From AP-15 sp963732095 (GTDB lineage: Bacteria > Pseudomonadota > Alphaproteobacteria > ATCC43930 > CGMCC-115725): a stretch of 64,000 nucleotides of DNA. This document shows positions 17,012 through 25,747 of this stretch, one piece after another (the stretch's first letter is position 1; every line of letters begins with the position of its first letter). The stretch spans positions 1 to 64,000 of the forward strand of contig CAVSZA010000013.1 of NCBI GenBank assembly GCA_963732095.1, written 5' to 3'. The notes below the pieces were generated by a model. That model was given only the letters and a program-made list of their open reading frames with translations. It searched no databases and had not been told where the DNA came from. The translations under genes were made by a program, and so were the position numbers.

Positions 17012-19237
17012 ATGAAAGATAGTGCTGGATCTCAAGTGGCGACGAAGGCCGCGAACCTGCCATCGCCATGGCCGATTCCTGGGGCGAACGACCTGCTCGA
17101 TTACTGGGTCGACGCTTGGCAGCGGTCCATTCTGTTGCTCGACGTGCTCCGGCAGCGCGGCAACAACAGCATCGAACACAACGCCCGCAAGGCGCCAAAC
17201 GTCCTGAGCTTTGATGCCGAGCTGGTGCTCGACGGCCGCTCGCTGCCCCGACCGGTGAATTACGGGTTGGTCCGGATCATCCCGTTGCAGGGCACCTCGG
17301 TCGACCCGAACAAGCGACCGTTCATCGTCTTCGACCCCAGAGCCGGCCACGGCCCAGGCATCGGCGGCATGAAGCACGACAGCGAGATCGGCGTCGCGCT
17401 CGCCGCCGGCCATCCCTGCTATTTTGTCGGCTTTCTGCCTGACCCGATGCCCGGTCAGACGATCGAGGATGTGTGCGAGGCGGAGGCCCGCTTTGTCGAG
17501 GAGGTCGTCAAGCGTCACCCGAACGCCGAGGGCAAGCCTTGTCTGATCGGCAACTGCCAGGCCGGCTGGCAGATCATGATGATGGCCGCGATTCACCCGG
17601 AGCGCGTCGGCCCGCTCATGCTCGCCGGATCGCCGCTCTCCTACTGGGCCGGCGTCCATGGCAAGAACCCGATGCGCTATCTGGGTGGGCTGTTGGGTGG
17701 GACCTGGCTGACCTCGCTGGCCGGTGACCTCGGCAACGGCATCTTCGACGGCGCCAATCTCGTCGCGAATTTCGAGTCACTGCACCCCGACAACACGTAC
17801 TGGAAGAAAATCTACAACGTCTATTCGAAGGTCGATACCGAACCGCCGCGGTTTCTCGAATTCGAGAAGTGGTGGGGCAGCCCGGTGCTGCTCAACGCGG
17901 AGGAGATGCAGTCGATCGCCGACCAGCTGTTCGTCGGCAACAAACTCGTATCAGGCGAACTGCACAGCTCGAACGGTACGCGTATCGACCTGCGTAACAT
18001 CAAATCGCCGATCATTGTGTTCTGCTCATGGGGCGACGACATCACGCCGCCGCAACAGGCACTGCATTGGATTCTCGATCTCTACGATCACGAGGACGAG
18101 ATCGTCAAAGCCGGCCAGACGATCGTTTATTGCCTGCATCAGAGCATCGGGCATCTCGGCATCTTTGTTTCCGGCAAAGTAGCGACAAAGGAGCACGAGG
18201 AATTTGCCAATGCGATGGACATGATCGATTTGATGCCGCCCGGGCTTTACGAGGCGGTGATCACGGGTGTCGACGAAGCGGTCGAAAACCCCGAGCTGGT
18301 GCAGGGCGGTTATCTCTTTACTCTCGAGACCCGCAAGCTCGACGACATTCGTAAGATCGGCGGCAACAGCCCCGAGGACGACCTTGCCTTCGCTACGGCC
18401 GCCCGCGTTTCGGAAGTCATCCAGGGCGTGTACAGCGCTCTGATGCGGCCGGCAGTGCGCGCCACCGTGACGGAAAGGAGCGCGGAGCTGATGCGGCGCA
18501 GTCATCCGAACCGCCTGCGCTTCGAGGCGTTCGCGGATCAGAACCCGTTTATGCGGCCGATTGCGGATTGGGCGGAAATGGTGCGCAGAGATCGCCGCCC
18601 TGTGAGGTCAGACAATCCGTTCCTCGCCTTCGAGCACATGGCATCGGACATGATCACCAGTGGGCTCGAAATATGGGGCAAGGCGCGAGATGCGGCGACG
18701 GAGGCGTTCTTCTTCAACACCTACGGCTCTCCGGCCGTGCAGGCGATGTTCGGCCTGCGCGCCGACAACACCTCGGTGAGCCGCCGCATCGGGCGCGATG
18801 TGGCGCGAGAGGCTGCCGCCAAAGAAGCGGCCGTCCATCTCGAGCAGCAGATCGAGCAGGGCGGACTGATCGAGGCGGCGGTGCGCGCCTTGATCTATGT
18901 GCGCCTGCCGGAGGGCAAGGTCGACGAGCGCGGATTTGCCGCTCTGAAGCAGATCAGCGCCGAGTTGCCGGCGGCCAAGCGGGTCGGCTTCGCCCGGTTC
19001 AAGGAGATCGTCAAGGACCAATACCTGATCCTGCTATTGGACGCGGAGCGGGCGATTGCGGCGCTTCCGAAGCTGTTGCCGGGCAATCGCCGGCAGTGCG
19101 ACGAGGCGCTGGCATTGGTGCGTCGCGTCCTCGCTGCGCGCGGCGCTCTGCCCGAGGAGGGCCGCCGGAGGCTCGAGCGCATCGAGGCGATGTTCGCTGG
19201 TCCGCCGCCGGAGGTCGGCCGGGACAAGGCAGCGTAG
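17012..19237 (+). CDS. DUF3141 protein, PhaC-like alpha/beta hydrolase
   Basis: 741 residues. The first ~400 form an alpha/beta hydrolase whose nucleophile box is G180-N-C182-Q-A-G185, a cysteine version as in polyhydroxyalkanoate synthases (G-X-C-X-G). A candidate acid lies in CSWGDDITPPQQ (Asp343) and a candidate histidine in SIGHLGIF (His381). FIVFDPRAGHGPGIGGMKHDSEIG is typical of the DUF3141 family. The C-terminal half is helical with no recognisable domain. First gene of the operon with pta, fabI and ackA; the next start is 22 bases downstream. Likely role: acyl-CoA or PHA-linked chemistry under low oxygen (inference). Confidence 0.85.
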   Translation: MKDSAGSQVATKAANLPSPWPIPGANDLLDYWVDAWQRSILLLDVLRQRGNNSIEHNARKAPNVLSFDAELVLDGRSLPRPVNYGLVRIIPLQGTSVDPNKRPFIVFDPRAGHGPGIGGMKHDSEIGVALAAGHPCYFVGFLPDPMPGQTIEDVCEAEARFVEEVVKRHPNAEGKPCLIGNCQAGWQIMMMAAIHPERVGPLMLAGSPLSYWAGVHGKNPMRYLGGLLGGTWLTSLAGDLGNGIFDGANLVANFESLHPDNTYWKKIYNVYSKVDTEPPRFLEFEKWWGSPVLLNAEEMQSIADQLFVGNKLVSGELHSSNGTRIDLRNIKSPIIVFCSWGDDITPPQQALHWILDLYDHEDEIVKAGQTIVYCLHQSIGHLGIFVSGKVATKEHEEFANAMDMIDLMPPGLYEAVITGVDEAVENPELVQGGYLFTLETRKLDDIRKIGGNSPEDDLAFATAARVSEVIQGVYSALMRPAVRATVTERSAELMRRSHPNRLRFEAFADQNPFMRPIADWAEMVRRDRRPVRSDNPFLAFEHMASDMITSGLEIWGKARDAATEAFFFNTYGSPAVQAMFGLRADNTSVSRRIGRDVAREAAAKEAAVHLEQQIEQGGLIEAAVRALIYVRLPEGKVDERGFAALKQISAELPAAKRVGFARFKEIVKDQYLILLLDAERAIAALPKLLPGNRRQCDEALALVRRVLAARGALPEEGRRRLERIEAMFAGPPPEVGRDKAA

Positions 19238-19259
19238 GCCGGCGAGGATGGGGCAAGCG

Positions 19260-20213
19260 ATGGAAACAAAGGCTAACGGGCCACGCGAGCGATACGATCG
19301 GCTCGTGCACGCCGCCCAGCAACTGCCGCCGGTGACGACGGCGGTTGCCCATCCCTGCGATCGGATCTCGATCGAGGGCGTGGTCGAGGCGGCTCAGCTG
19401 GGGCTTATAGCGCCGATCCTGGTTGGGCCACCGGCTCGCATCCACGAGGCCGCTCAGCAGGCCGAAGCCGATATCTCGAGCTTCCCGCTCGAGCAAGCGG
19501 CGCACAGCCACGACTCGGCCGCCAAGGCGGTCGAGCTCGTCCGACAAGGGAAAGCCGAGGCCCTGATGAAGGGCAGCCTTCATACAGACGAGCTGATGGG
19601 GGCCGTGGTAGCGCGCGAGACCGGGATTCGAACGGCGCGGCGGATCAGCCATTGCTTTGTGATGGATGTTCCCGGCCACAAGGACCCACTCATCATCACC
19701 GATGCCGCGGTCAACATCGCCCCGAGCCTCGCCGACAAGGTCGACATCGTGCAGAACGCGATCGATCTCGGGCATGCGCTGGGTTTTCAGGAGGTGCGGG
19801 TGGCAATCATGTCGGCGATGGAGACGGTCAATCCCGCGGTCCCGTCGACGATCGAAGCCGCCGCGCTGTGCAAAATGGCGGAACGCGGGCAGATCACCGG
19901 CGGGATCCTTGACGGTCCGCTGGCGCTCGACAATGCAATCAACGAGGACGCGGCGGCGATCAAGCACATCGTCTCCCCGGTCGCGGGGCGCGCCAACGTG
20001 CTGGTCGTGCCGGACCTCGAATCCGGCAACATGCTGGCCAAGAGCCTCTCGTTCCTCGCCGGCGCGGCTGCCGCAGGCGTCGTTCTCGGTGCCCGTGTGC
20101 CGATCATCCTGACCAGCCGGGCCGATTCCGTGATCACCCGTCTCGCGTCTTGCGCCGTTGCGAGCCTGGTCGCAGACGCTCGGCGCAAGAGCGCTGCGGC
20201 GGCGATCCGATGA
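19260..20213 (+). CDS. pta: Phosphate acetyl/butyryltransferase
   Basis: 317 residues from the ATG at 19260 (GGGG 6 bases upstream; an ATG at 19248 is the alternative). PTA/PTB-family acyltransferase, converting acyl-CoA plus phosphate to acyl phosphate. Family blocks: LVRQGKAEALMKGSLHTDEL, RRISHCFVMDVPG, ITDAAVNIAP, ITGGILDGPLALDNAI and LVVPDLESGNMLAKSL. It lacks the N-terminal MaoC hydratase domain found in many bifunctional relatives of the same gene neighbourhood. Its stop overlaps the fabI start by ATGA. The acyl phosphate product feeds the acetate kinase two genes downstream. Confidence 0.9.
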   Translation: METKANGPRERYDRLVHAAQQLPPVTTAVAHPCDRISIEGVVEAAQLGLIAPILVGPPARIHEAAQQAEADISSFPLEQAAHSHDSAAKAVELVRQGKAEALMKGSLHTDELMGAVVARETGIRTARRISHCFVMDVPGHKDPLIITDAAVNIAPSLADKVDIVQNAIDLGHALGFQEVRVAIMSAMETVNPAVPSTIEAAALCKMAERGQITGGILDGPLALDNAINEDAAAIKHIVSPVAGRANVLVVPDLESGNMLAKSLSFLAGAAAAGVVLGARVPIILTSRADSVITRLASCAVASLVADARRKSAAAAIR

Positions 20214-21013
20214 CGGAGGCGAAGGTGACGCCTCCCGAGTTGACCCATTCCTCGATCCTAAAGGGGCAGAAGGCGCTGATCGTCGGCGTCGCCAATGACC
20301 GCTCGATCGCCTGGGGCTGCGCGGAAGCGATGCACCGCGCCGGCGCCGAAATCGCGATGACCTATCTCAACGACAAGGCGCGTCCTTATGTCGAGCCGTT
20401 GGCATCGGCGGTCGAGGCGTCGCTTCTGCTACCTCTGGAGGTCCGAGACTCGACACAGGTCGATGCGCTGTTCGAGGCGATCGCGTCGAAGTGGGGCCAG
20501 CTCGACATTCTCGTACACTCGATCGCCTTTGCTCCGCGGCAGGCGCTGGAAGGGCGGGTCACCGATTGCCCCCGTGACGGCTTCCTAACCGCGATGGACG
20601 TGTCGTGTTGGTCATTGCTAGACCTGACGCGCCGCGCAGAAGAGCTGATGACGCGGGGGGGCACGATCTTCGCAATGAGCTATCACGGCGCCAACGAGGT
20701 CATCGAGAATTACGGGATCATGGGCCCGGTCAAGGCCGCGCTCGAATCCGCCGTGCGCTACCTGGCGGCCGAGCTCGGACCCAAGGGCATCCGGGTGCAC
20801 GCCATCAGTCCGGGCCCGTTGGCGACCCGTGCAGCGTCCGGAATTCCCGATTTCGACGCGCTGATGCAGCGAGTGGCGGAACGTGCGCCAGCCCGGCGTC
20901 TGGTCACGATCGAAGAGGTCGGTGCCGCATGTGTGTTTCTGGCGAGCCATTATGCTGGCGCGATGACGGGCGACACGATCTACATCGATGGCGGCTACCA
21001 CATCCTCGGCTGA
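20210..21013 (+). CDS. fabI: Enoyl-ACP reductase FabI
   Basis: 267 residues, start fixed by the ATGA overlap with pta. Reduces enoyl-ACP (or enoyl-CoA) using NAD(P)H. Visible features: the FabI-type cofactor motif GVANDRSIAWGCAEAMHRAGA, HSIAFAPRQAL, the catalytic pair in NYGIMGPVK (Tyr-X6-Lys), and GPLATRAASGIPDF. This looks like an extra FabI dedicated to the operon, not the housekeeping fatty acid synthase copy (inference from context). The downstream ackA starts 13 bases after its stop. Confidence 0.92.
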   Translation: MTEAKVTPPELTHSSILKGQKALIVGVANDRSIAWGCAEAMHRAGAEIAMTYLNDKARPYVEPLASAVEASLLLPLEVRDSTQVDALFEAIASKWGQLDILVHSIAFAPRQALEGRVTDCPRDGFLTAMDVSCWSLLDLTRRAEELMTRGGTIFAMSYHGANEVIENYGIMGPVKAALESAVRYLAAELGPKGIRVHAISPGPLATRAASGIPDFDALMQRVAERAPARRLVTIEEVGAACVFLASHYAGAMTGDTIYIDGGYHILG

Positions 21014-21026
21014 CAGGACACTCGCC

Positions 21027-22211
21027 ATGAACACAAGAGCCGCAGAGCCGCTGATCGGCGTTATCAATGCCGGCTCCTCGTCGCTCAAATTCAGCTTCTA
21101 CGAAGGCGAGCGAAGAATTCTCTCCGGACAAGTCGATGGCATCGGCGCGCGTCCTTCGGCGAGCGCCGTCGGGCCCGATGGTGAAAAGCTCTCACCGCCG
21201 GATTTGGGTCAGAAACCGCCGAGCGTACCGAGCGAAGTGCTCCCGACGATATTGCCGTGGGCCAGAGAGCGGCTTGGCGACCGGCGACTAGCGGCGCTCG
21301 GCCATCGGGTCGTGCATGGCGGCCTGCATTATTCGCGGCCCGCCCGCGTCACGCCTGAATTGCTGGCCGAGCTGGAGGCGCTGGTGCCGCTGGCGCCATT
21401 ACACGAGCCGCACAACTTGGTGCCCATCAAGCTGGCGATGCGCCTCAATCCCGAATTGCCGCAGGTGGCATGCTTCGATACCGCCTTTCACCGCACTGCG
21501 CCGGAAGTGGAGCAGGCCTTCGCCCTGTCCTATTCGTTCTATGAGGAAGGTATCCGGCGCTACGGCTTTCACGGGCTCTCCTACGAGTACATTGCCTCGG
21601 TCCTGCCGCAGCGCGCGCCCGAAATCGCCAATGGCCGCGTTGTCGTAGCGCATCTCGGCAATGGCTGCTCGGCTTGCGCGTTGCGGAACCGAGTTTCGAT
21701 CGCGACGACAATGGGGTTTACGGCTCTCGATGGGTTGCCGATGGGCACCCGCTGCGGCGAACTCGACGCCGGCGTCGTGCTGCATCTCATTCAGCAGAAG
21801 GGGATGTCGCCTGAGGAGCTGGTTGACCTTCTCTATAAGCGCTCGGGTATGCTGGGGCTGTCGGGTATCTCATCCGATTTTCGCGAGCTCCTGGCCAGTG
21901 ACAATCCTCGTGCACGTTTTGCGATCGAGGTCTTCTGCTATCGTGTCGCGAGCCACATCGCCTCGCTTGCAGCCGCGCTCGGCGGCCTCGACGGAATTGT
22001 GTTTACGGCCGGCGTCGGCGAGAATGCAGCGCCCGTGCGCGGCGCAATCTGCCGTGCATGCGCTTGGCTGGGCGTGGATTTGGACGAAGGGGCCAACCGG
22101 GAACACAAAGAGCGCATAAGCACGCCGAGCAGCCGCGTCGCCGCTTATGTGATCAAGACCGACGAGAACCTGATGATCGCCCGTCACGCCCGTGCGCTGG
22201 TCGCAAGCTGA
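21027..22211 (+). CDS. ackA: Acetate/propionate kinase
   Basis: 394 residues from the ATG at 21027. Converts acyl phosphate plus ADP to the acid plus ATP, completing substrate-level phosphorylation with Pta. Signatures: INAGSSSLKFSFY (phosphate/adenosine loop), ALGHRVVHGG (catalytic Arg and His), CFDTAFH, RRYGFHGLSYEYIA, VVAHLGNGCSACA, GIVFTAGVGENA. Full length for the family. It sits in an operon behind an FNR-type box, consistent with energy generation at low oxygen. Confidence 0.95.
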   Translation: MNTRAAEPLIGVINAGSSSLKFSFYEGERRILSGQVDGIGARPSASAVGPDGEKLSPPDLGQKPPSVPSEVLPTILPWARERLGDRRLAALGHRVVHGGLHYSRPARVTPELLAELEALVPLAPLHEPHNLVPIKLAMRLNPELPQVACFDTAFHRTAPEVEQAFALSYSFYEEGIRRYGFHGLSYEYIASVLPQRAPEIANGRVVVAHLGNGCSACALRNRVSIATTMGFTALDGLPMGTRCGELDAGVVLHLIQQKGMSPEELVDLLYKRSGMLGLSGISSDFRELLASDNPRARFAIEVFCYRVASHIASLAAALGGLDGIVFTAGVGENAAPVRGAICRACAWLGVDLDEGANREHKERISTPSSRVAAYVIKTDENLMIARHARALVAS

Positions 22212-22233
22212 GAAATTAAAAGGAGAGGGAGCT

Positions 22234-22689
22234 ATGTCCGAAAATCGTAGCGCTACGAGCGGCAATTTTTCCGCCGCTGACCTCAGGCGTCGGATGGCGG
22301 AACGCGAGGCGGCCAAGGCCGCCGAGGAAATGCGCCACATGAAGGAGCAGGAGGAGAAGCAGAAGGCGGTAATGGAGGAGTTTCACAAGCCTCCGGCGAG
22401 GACACCCGAACAGCTGCTGGAGCTCGTCATGCAGCTGGTCAATCGGGCCGCCGAGCGCGGGCAGAGCGAGGTTCAGATCTATCGCTTTCCAAATTCCATG
22501 TGCAGCGACGGCGGCCGAAGGATCAACAACTCGCTTCCCGAATGGGAAAGCACCTTGGAGGGTCGACCCAAGCTCGGCTACGAATTCTGGCGCGATCACC
22601 TGCGGCCGCTCGGGTTCGGGCTGAAGGCTGAAGTCCTCGAATATCCGGGGGGAATGCCCGGCGACATCGGCTTCATTCTCACCTGGTAG
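22234..22689 (+). CDS. Small conserved protein at end of pta-ackA operon
   Basis: 151 residues from the ATG at 22234, preceded by AAGGAGAGGGAG. The first 50 residues are a charged coiled coil (AADLRRRMAEREAAKAAEEM, KEQEEKQKAVMEEF). The rest is a compact domain with VQIYRFPNSMCSDGGRRINNSLPEWESTL and an aromatic-rich end (LGYEFWRDHLRPLGFGL). I do not recognise a family function. Position and spacing (22 bases after ackA) make it part of the operon; it may be a scaffold or regulator of the pathway. Confidence 0.78.
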   Translation: MSENRSATSGNFSAADLRRRMAEREAAKAAEEMRHMKEQEEKQKAVMEEFHKPPARTPEQLLELVMQLVNRAAERGQSEVQIYRFPNSMCSDGGRRINNSLPEWESTLEGRPKLGYEFWRDHLRPLGFGLKAEVLEYPGGMPGDIGFILTW

Positions 22690-22830
22690 CCCGAGCACCT
22701 TCCTCTGTCTCGGCCAGCGAACGCCCCGCGATCCTCTTCACCAGCGGGCTCGCGGTTACGCCATGGACGATGACACTGAGCAGCACGGTCCAGCCGGCGA
22801 AGAGCATTATCGTGTCGTTACCGGGCAGCT
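22679..22830 (-). pseudogene. C-terminal remnant of a cation/proton antiporter
   Basis: The minus strand reads NDTIMLFAGWTVLLSVIVHGVTASPLVKRIAGRS, the last helix and tail of CPA1 (NhaP-type) antiporters, stopping at 22679 inside the 3' end of the preceding gene. The upstream part of the gene is missing and is replaced by a Rieske oxygenase start. Confidence 0.65.
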
Positions 22831-22935
22831 TTTCGCCGCCAGCAACGCCGGGATCCAATAGCGACGCATCGCCTCGCTCATCGCTGTCGCCGGGTCGGAG
22901 CGGGTCAGCAGCTCATTTTCCTCGCGTGACAGCAT
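22807..22935 (-). pseudogene. N-terminal remnant of a Rieske aromatic-ring oxygenase
   Basis: From an ATG at 22935 with AAAGGAAG upstream: MLSREENELLTRSDPATAMS then EAMRRYWIPALL, the beginning of phthalate-dioxygenase-type Rieske alpha subunits. After about 34 residues the similarity stops and the frame hits TAA at 22807. It is fused head to tail with the antiporter remnant, so a deletion joined two unrelated genes. Confidence 0.65.
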
Positions 22936-23300
22936 GGTCTTCCTTTCGCCTCGTTCTTACTGATCATCGCGCCTGATCTCCCGCCGGCACAAGCCTCGCA
23001 TGCCGCCAATGGGCATCGGTCAGCCGCGAGCCTAGTCGGCCGGACACAGCTCGAGCCGAGGCGAATGATATACTCGAACTCGTTTACGGCTCCGGCTGCT
23101 GCGCCACCACGATCTCGCACGGCAAATCCTCTTCGGCGGTCACGACGCTCACGTCGCAGACAACGACTCGCGGCTCCCCGTGAATGCAGCTATATAGCAT
23201 CTGTCAATATCCCGAGCACTGAGCGGAGGGAAGCGCGCGAGGCGCAGGAAAACCATTAGGGATCGTCGGCCGGGTGGTCGCGATAAGAGGAGGTGCGCCG
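22936..23300. other. Intergenic, no gene recognised
   Basis: No reading frame here resembles a known family. The last bases hold a GAGGAGG ribosome binding site for the SDR remnant starting with GTG at 23301. Confidence 0.5.
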
Positions 23301-23753
23301 GTGGCTCGCGTATTCATAACGGGATCGTCGGACGGGCTCGGCCTCATGGCGGCCGGCTCCTGATCGAACAAGGCCATGAGGTCGTATTGCACGGTCGAAA
23401 CGAGGGCCGAAGTCGCGACGCGCTCGCGGCGGCACCCAGCGCGCGCGGAGTTGTTTCCGGGGACCTCGCCACCATCGCGGTAGCAAGAACCGTTGCCGAC
23501 GAGGTCAATAAGGCCGGGCGCTTCGACGCGGTAATCCACAATGCGGGTGTCGGTTCTCGCGAGGAGCGGGTGGAGACGGAGCCCGGCGTTCCGACCGTCT
23601 TTGCTGTCAATGTCCTTGCGGTATTTCCGCGATCCCAATGGCTATGTCATCGAGTTGACCGCCAACACCGGCAAGCACGGCGAGATCATGGATCCGGCGA
23701 TCTCGAAACCGTACCAGGCGCTGGCGCACTGGCAGGCAACGAAGAGGCATTGA
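23301..23753 (+). pseudogene. Chimeric remnant: SDR N-terminus joined to a VOC-family C-terminus
   Basis: From GTG 23301 the DNA reads VARVFITGSSDGLGLMAA, shifts frame once near 23345, then LLIEQGHEVVLHGRNEGRSR...DAVIHNAGVGSREE...VFAVNVLA, a short-chain dehydrogenase with its glycine-rich and NAG motifs. At about 23618 it switches abruptly to YFRDPNGYVIELTANTGKH...QALAHWQATKRH, the metal-binding C-terminal end of a glyoxalase/dioxygenase (VOC) protein. The catalytic Tyr-X3-Lys of the SDR is lost. Two genes were joined by deletion. Confidence 0.7.
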
Positions 23754-24030
23754 CCGCGCCGCTCCGGATCGCCGGCGTCGGCGGCCTCGCTGCTGCGGTG
23801 GCGAAGCAGGTGTCGTCATCCCACCTGACTACCCGCCCCGGTGCGTCACCGCAAGCCAGCACAGCCGCGATGTCGACGCTTTCCGTTCCGCGGTAACCGT
23901 AAAAGGTGCGTCCGAGTTGTAGGGCAACCCAGAGATCCCTAGTAGGAGGGTCATCGGCACGATAGCGGCTCACCGCCCGATACAGAATGCAGAGCCGAGC
24001 CTGGCAGCCGGATAGTTCGTTCGTGACTTT

Positions 24031-24063
24031 TCGCTGGAGGAAAGCGGATTTCGAACCGTCGGT
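24031..24063 (-). repeat. T-arm-like dispersed motif, copy 1
   Basis: Minus strand: ACCGACGGTTCGAAATCCGC then TTTCCTCCAGCG. One of six copies sharing GGTTCGAA-TCCGGCTTCCTCCAGCG. GGTTCGAATCC resembles the T-loop and flanks of a tRNA, but no tRNA body is attached. Confidence 0.6.
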
Positions 24064-24156
24064 CCCTCCCCGTGAACGAGTTGGTCTCTCAGGCAGGAAT
24101 GCGAATGCGAGCCAGGCGACAAGGATGGTCTCGAACGCGTCGGCCATGTAGCGGGG

Positions 24157-24190
24157 ACCACGGGTTCGAAGCCGCTTTCCTCCAGCGCAG
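24157..24190 (+). repeat. T-arm-like dispersed motif, copy 2
   Basis: ACCACGGGTTCGAAGCCGCT then TTCCTCCAGCGCAG. Opposite orientation to copy 1, about 100 bases away. Confidence 0.6.
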
Positions 24191-25573
24191 AGTTGGCGAC
24201 GCGTTTCTATCCGCAGAGCTTTTCGCAACCCGCCCGGTGGAACTACGCTCGCTGTGGCGTAGGGACCGCACGAGCGAACCGTTTCAGCGAGCATTTTGAC
24301 GACGAGGTTGTTAAGAGGACCGCTGGGGACTGATGGACCACCTCCGCATCCAGGAGTTCTTCTTCGGGCTACTGCGTCGCGACATCGCCTGCGCGATCGT
24401 TAACGCCCCAACGCCGAAGCCCGTCGCAGCGACAGACGCCCACTGCAATTGACGGCCTCCACGCCCTCGGACGTGTTCGAAATCCCATAGCCGGCGCGCC
24501 GGCCCGCGGTTTAGCTCAATCCGGTTTCCCAGGCGATCGCATCCCGCCATTCGAGGCAGGTGCTCGTCGGGCGCATTTCACAGGAAGCCCAGGATTAGAC
24601 GCCGAGGTTCCGGCCGGTGCTGGTGGATCGAGCCGGTTTAGGTAGTGTCCGGGAAGTTCGGCAAAAGCCGCTGAGGCGGATGGTCATGGTATGCGGGTGA
24701 TATCGCAATCACCGGATCCTTGGCGAGGATGCACACCATGACCAAGAGACAGGGTAAATCTGGGACGATCGACGCCAAAGCGCTTCTGGCGGAGGACGAG
24801 GAGTTTCTGCGGGCGCTGGTGCGGACGGCGCTGCAGGAGGTGCTCGAAGCCGAGATGACCGAGGCGCTCGGCGTCGAGAAGGGGGAACGGGCGGCGGGCC
24901 GGCAGGGCTACCGGTCGGGCTATTACGGCCGGACGCTGATCACGCGGGTCGGCAAGCTGGAGCTGCGGGTGCCGCAGGATCGAACCGGGCGTTTCTCGAC
25001 CGAGCTGTTCGAACGGTATCAGCGCTCGGAGCGGGCGCTGGTGGCGGCGCTGGCGGAGATGTATGTGCAAGGGGTTTCGACGCGGAAAGTGAAGGCGATC
25101 ACCGAGGAGCTGTGCGGTCACAGCTTTTCGGCTTCCTCGATCAGCGCAATGAACCAGCGGCTGGATGCGAGTTTGGCGCAATTTGCTGGCCGCCCTTTGG
25201 CCGAAGCCTTCCCCTATCTGATCCTCGACGCGCGCTATGAGCGGGTGCGCGAGGCCGGCGTGATCGCCAGCCAGGCGGTGCTGATCGCGATCGGCATCGA
25301 CTGGGACGGCCGCCGCCAAGTGTTGGCGGTCGAGCTCGCCAACCGCGAGAGCCGATCGAGCTGCCGCGATTTCCTGCTGGGGCTGAAGGCCCGTGGTCTG
25401 CATGGCGTCGGATTTGTCGTGGCCGACGATCATGCCGGCCTGCGGGCAGCACTGCACGAGGTTCTCGCGGAGGCGGCCTATCGGCGCTGCTACGTGCATT
25501 TTCTGCGCAACGCGCCCGACCACGTCCCGCGCCGGGTCGACGACGACTGTCTGCAGGAGCTGCGCTGGCTGGG

Positions 25574-25609
25574 AGCCTGTCCTCGGGCCGGCGAAGCCGG
25601 ACCCGGGGG
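25574..25609 (+). repeat. Palindromic micro-element P1 (long form, ~36 bp)
   Basis: AGCCTGTCCTCGGGCCGGC, GAA, GCCGGACCCGGGGG: a strong hairpin. It lies inside the IS256 transposase between LRWL and (D)RRDLIEARRDL and shifts the frame. It shares the AGCCTG-CC head with the short elements. Confidence 0.8.
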
Positions 25610-25724
25610 ATCGGCGCGACCTCATCGAGGCGCGCCGCGATTTGGCCGCCTGGCTCACCAAGTGGTCAGGCAAATACTCAAAGCTCACCGGCTGGGTCGA
25701 AGACAACATCGACGAGACGCTGAC

Positions 25725-25747
25725 CCCCGCCTGCGCGGGGGCAGGCT
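25725..25747 (-). repeat. Palindromic micro-element P2 (23 bp)
   Basis: On the minus strand AGCCTGCCCCCGCG then CAGGCGGGG. Removing exactly these 23 bases restores ACGCTGAC|GTTTTACCGG, i.e. T-L-T-F-Y-R-L of the transposase. Confidence 0.85.

Larger units (their letters stand above)
23757..24640. other. Intergenic region with two T-arm-like repeat copies
   Basis: No convincing gene. It contains copies of the dispersed motif at 24031-24063 and 24157-24190. Frames present on either strand lack start signals and family resemblance. Confidence 0.5.

Noticed and set aside
23686..24294. 202-codon minus-strand frame
   Set aside because: Runs through two copies of a dispersed repeat and a VOC remnant; no start signal.
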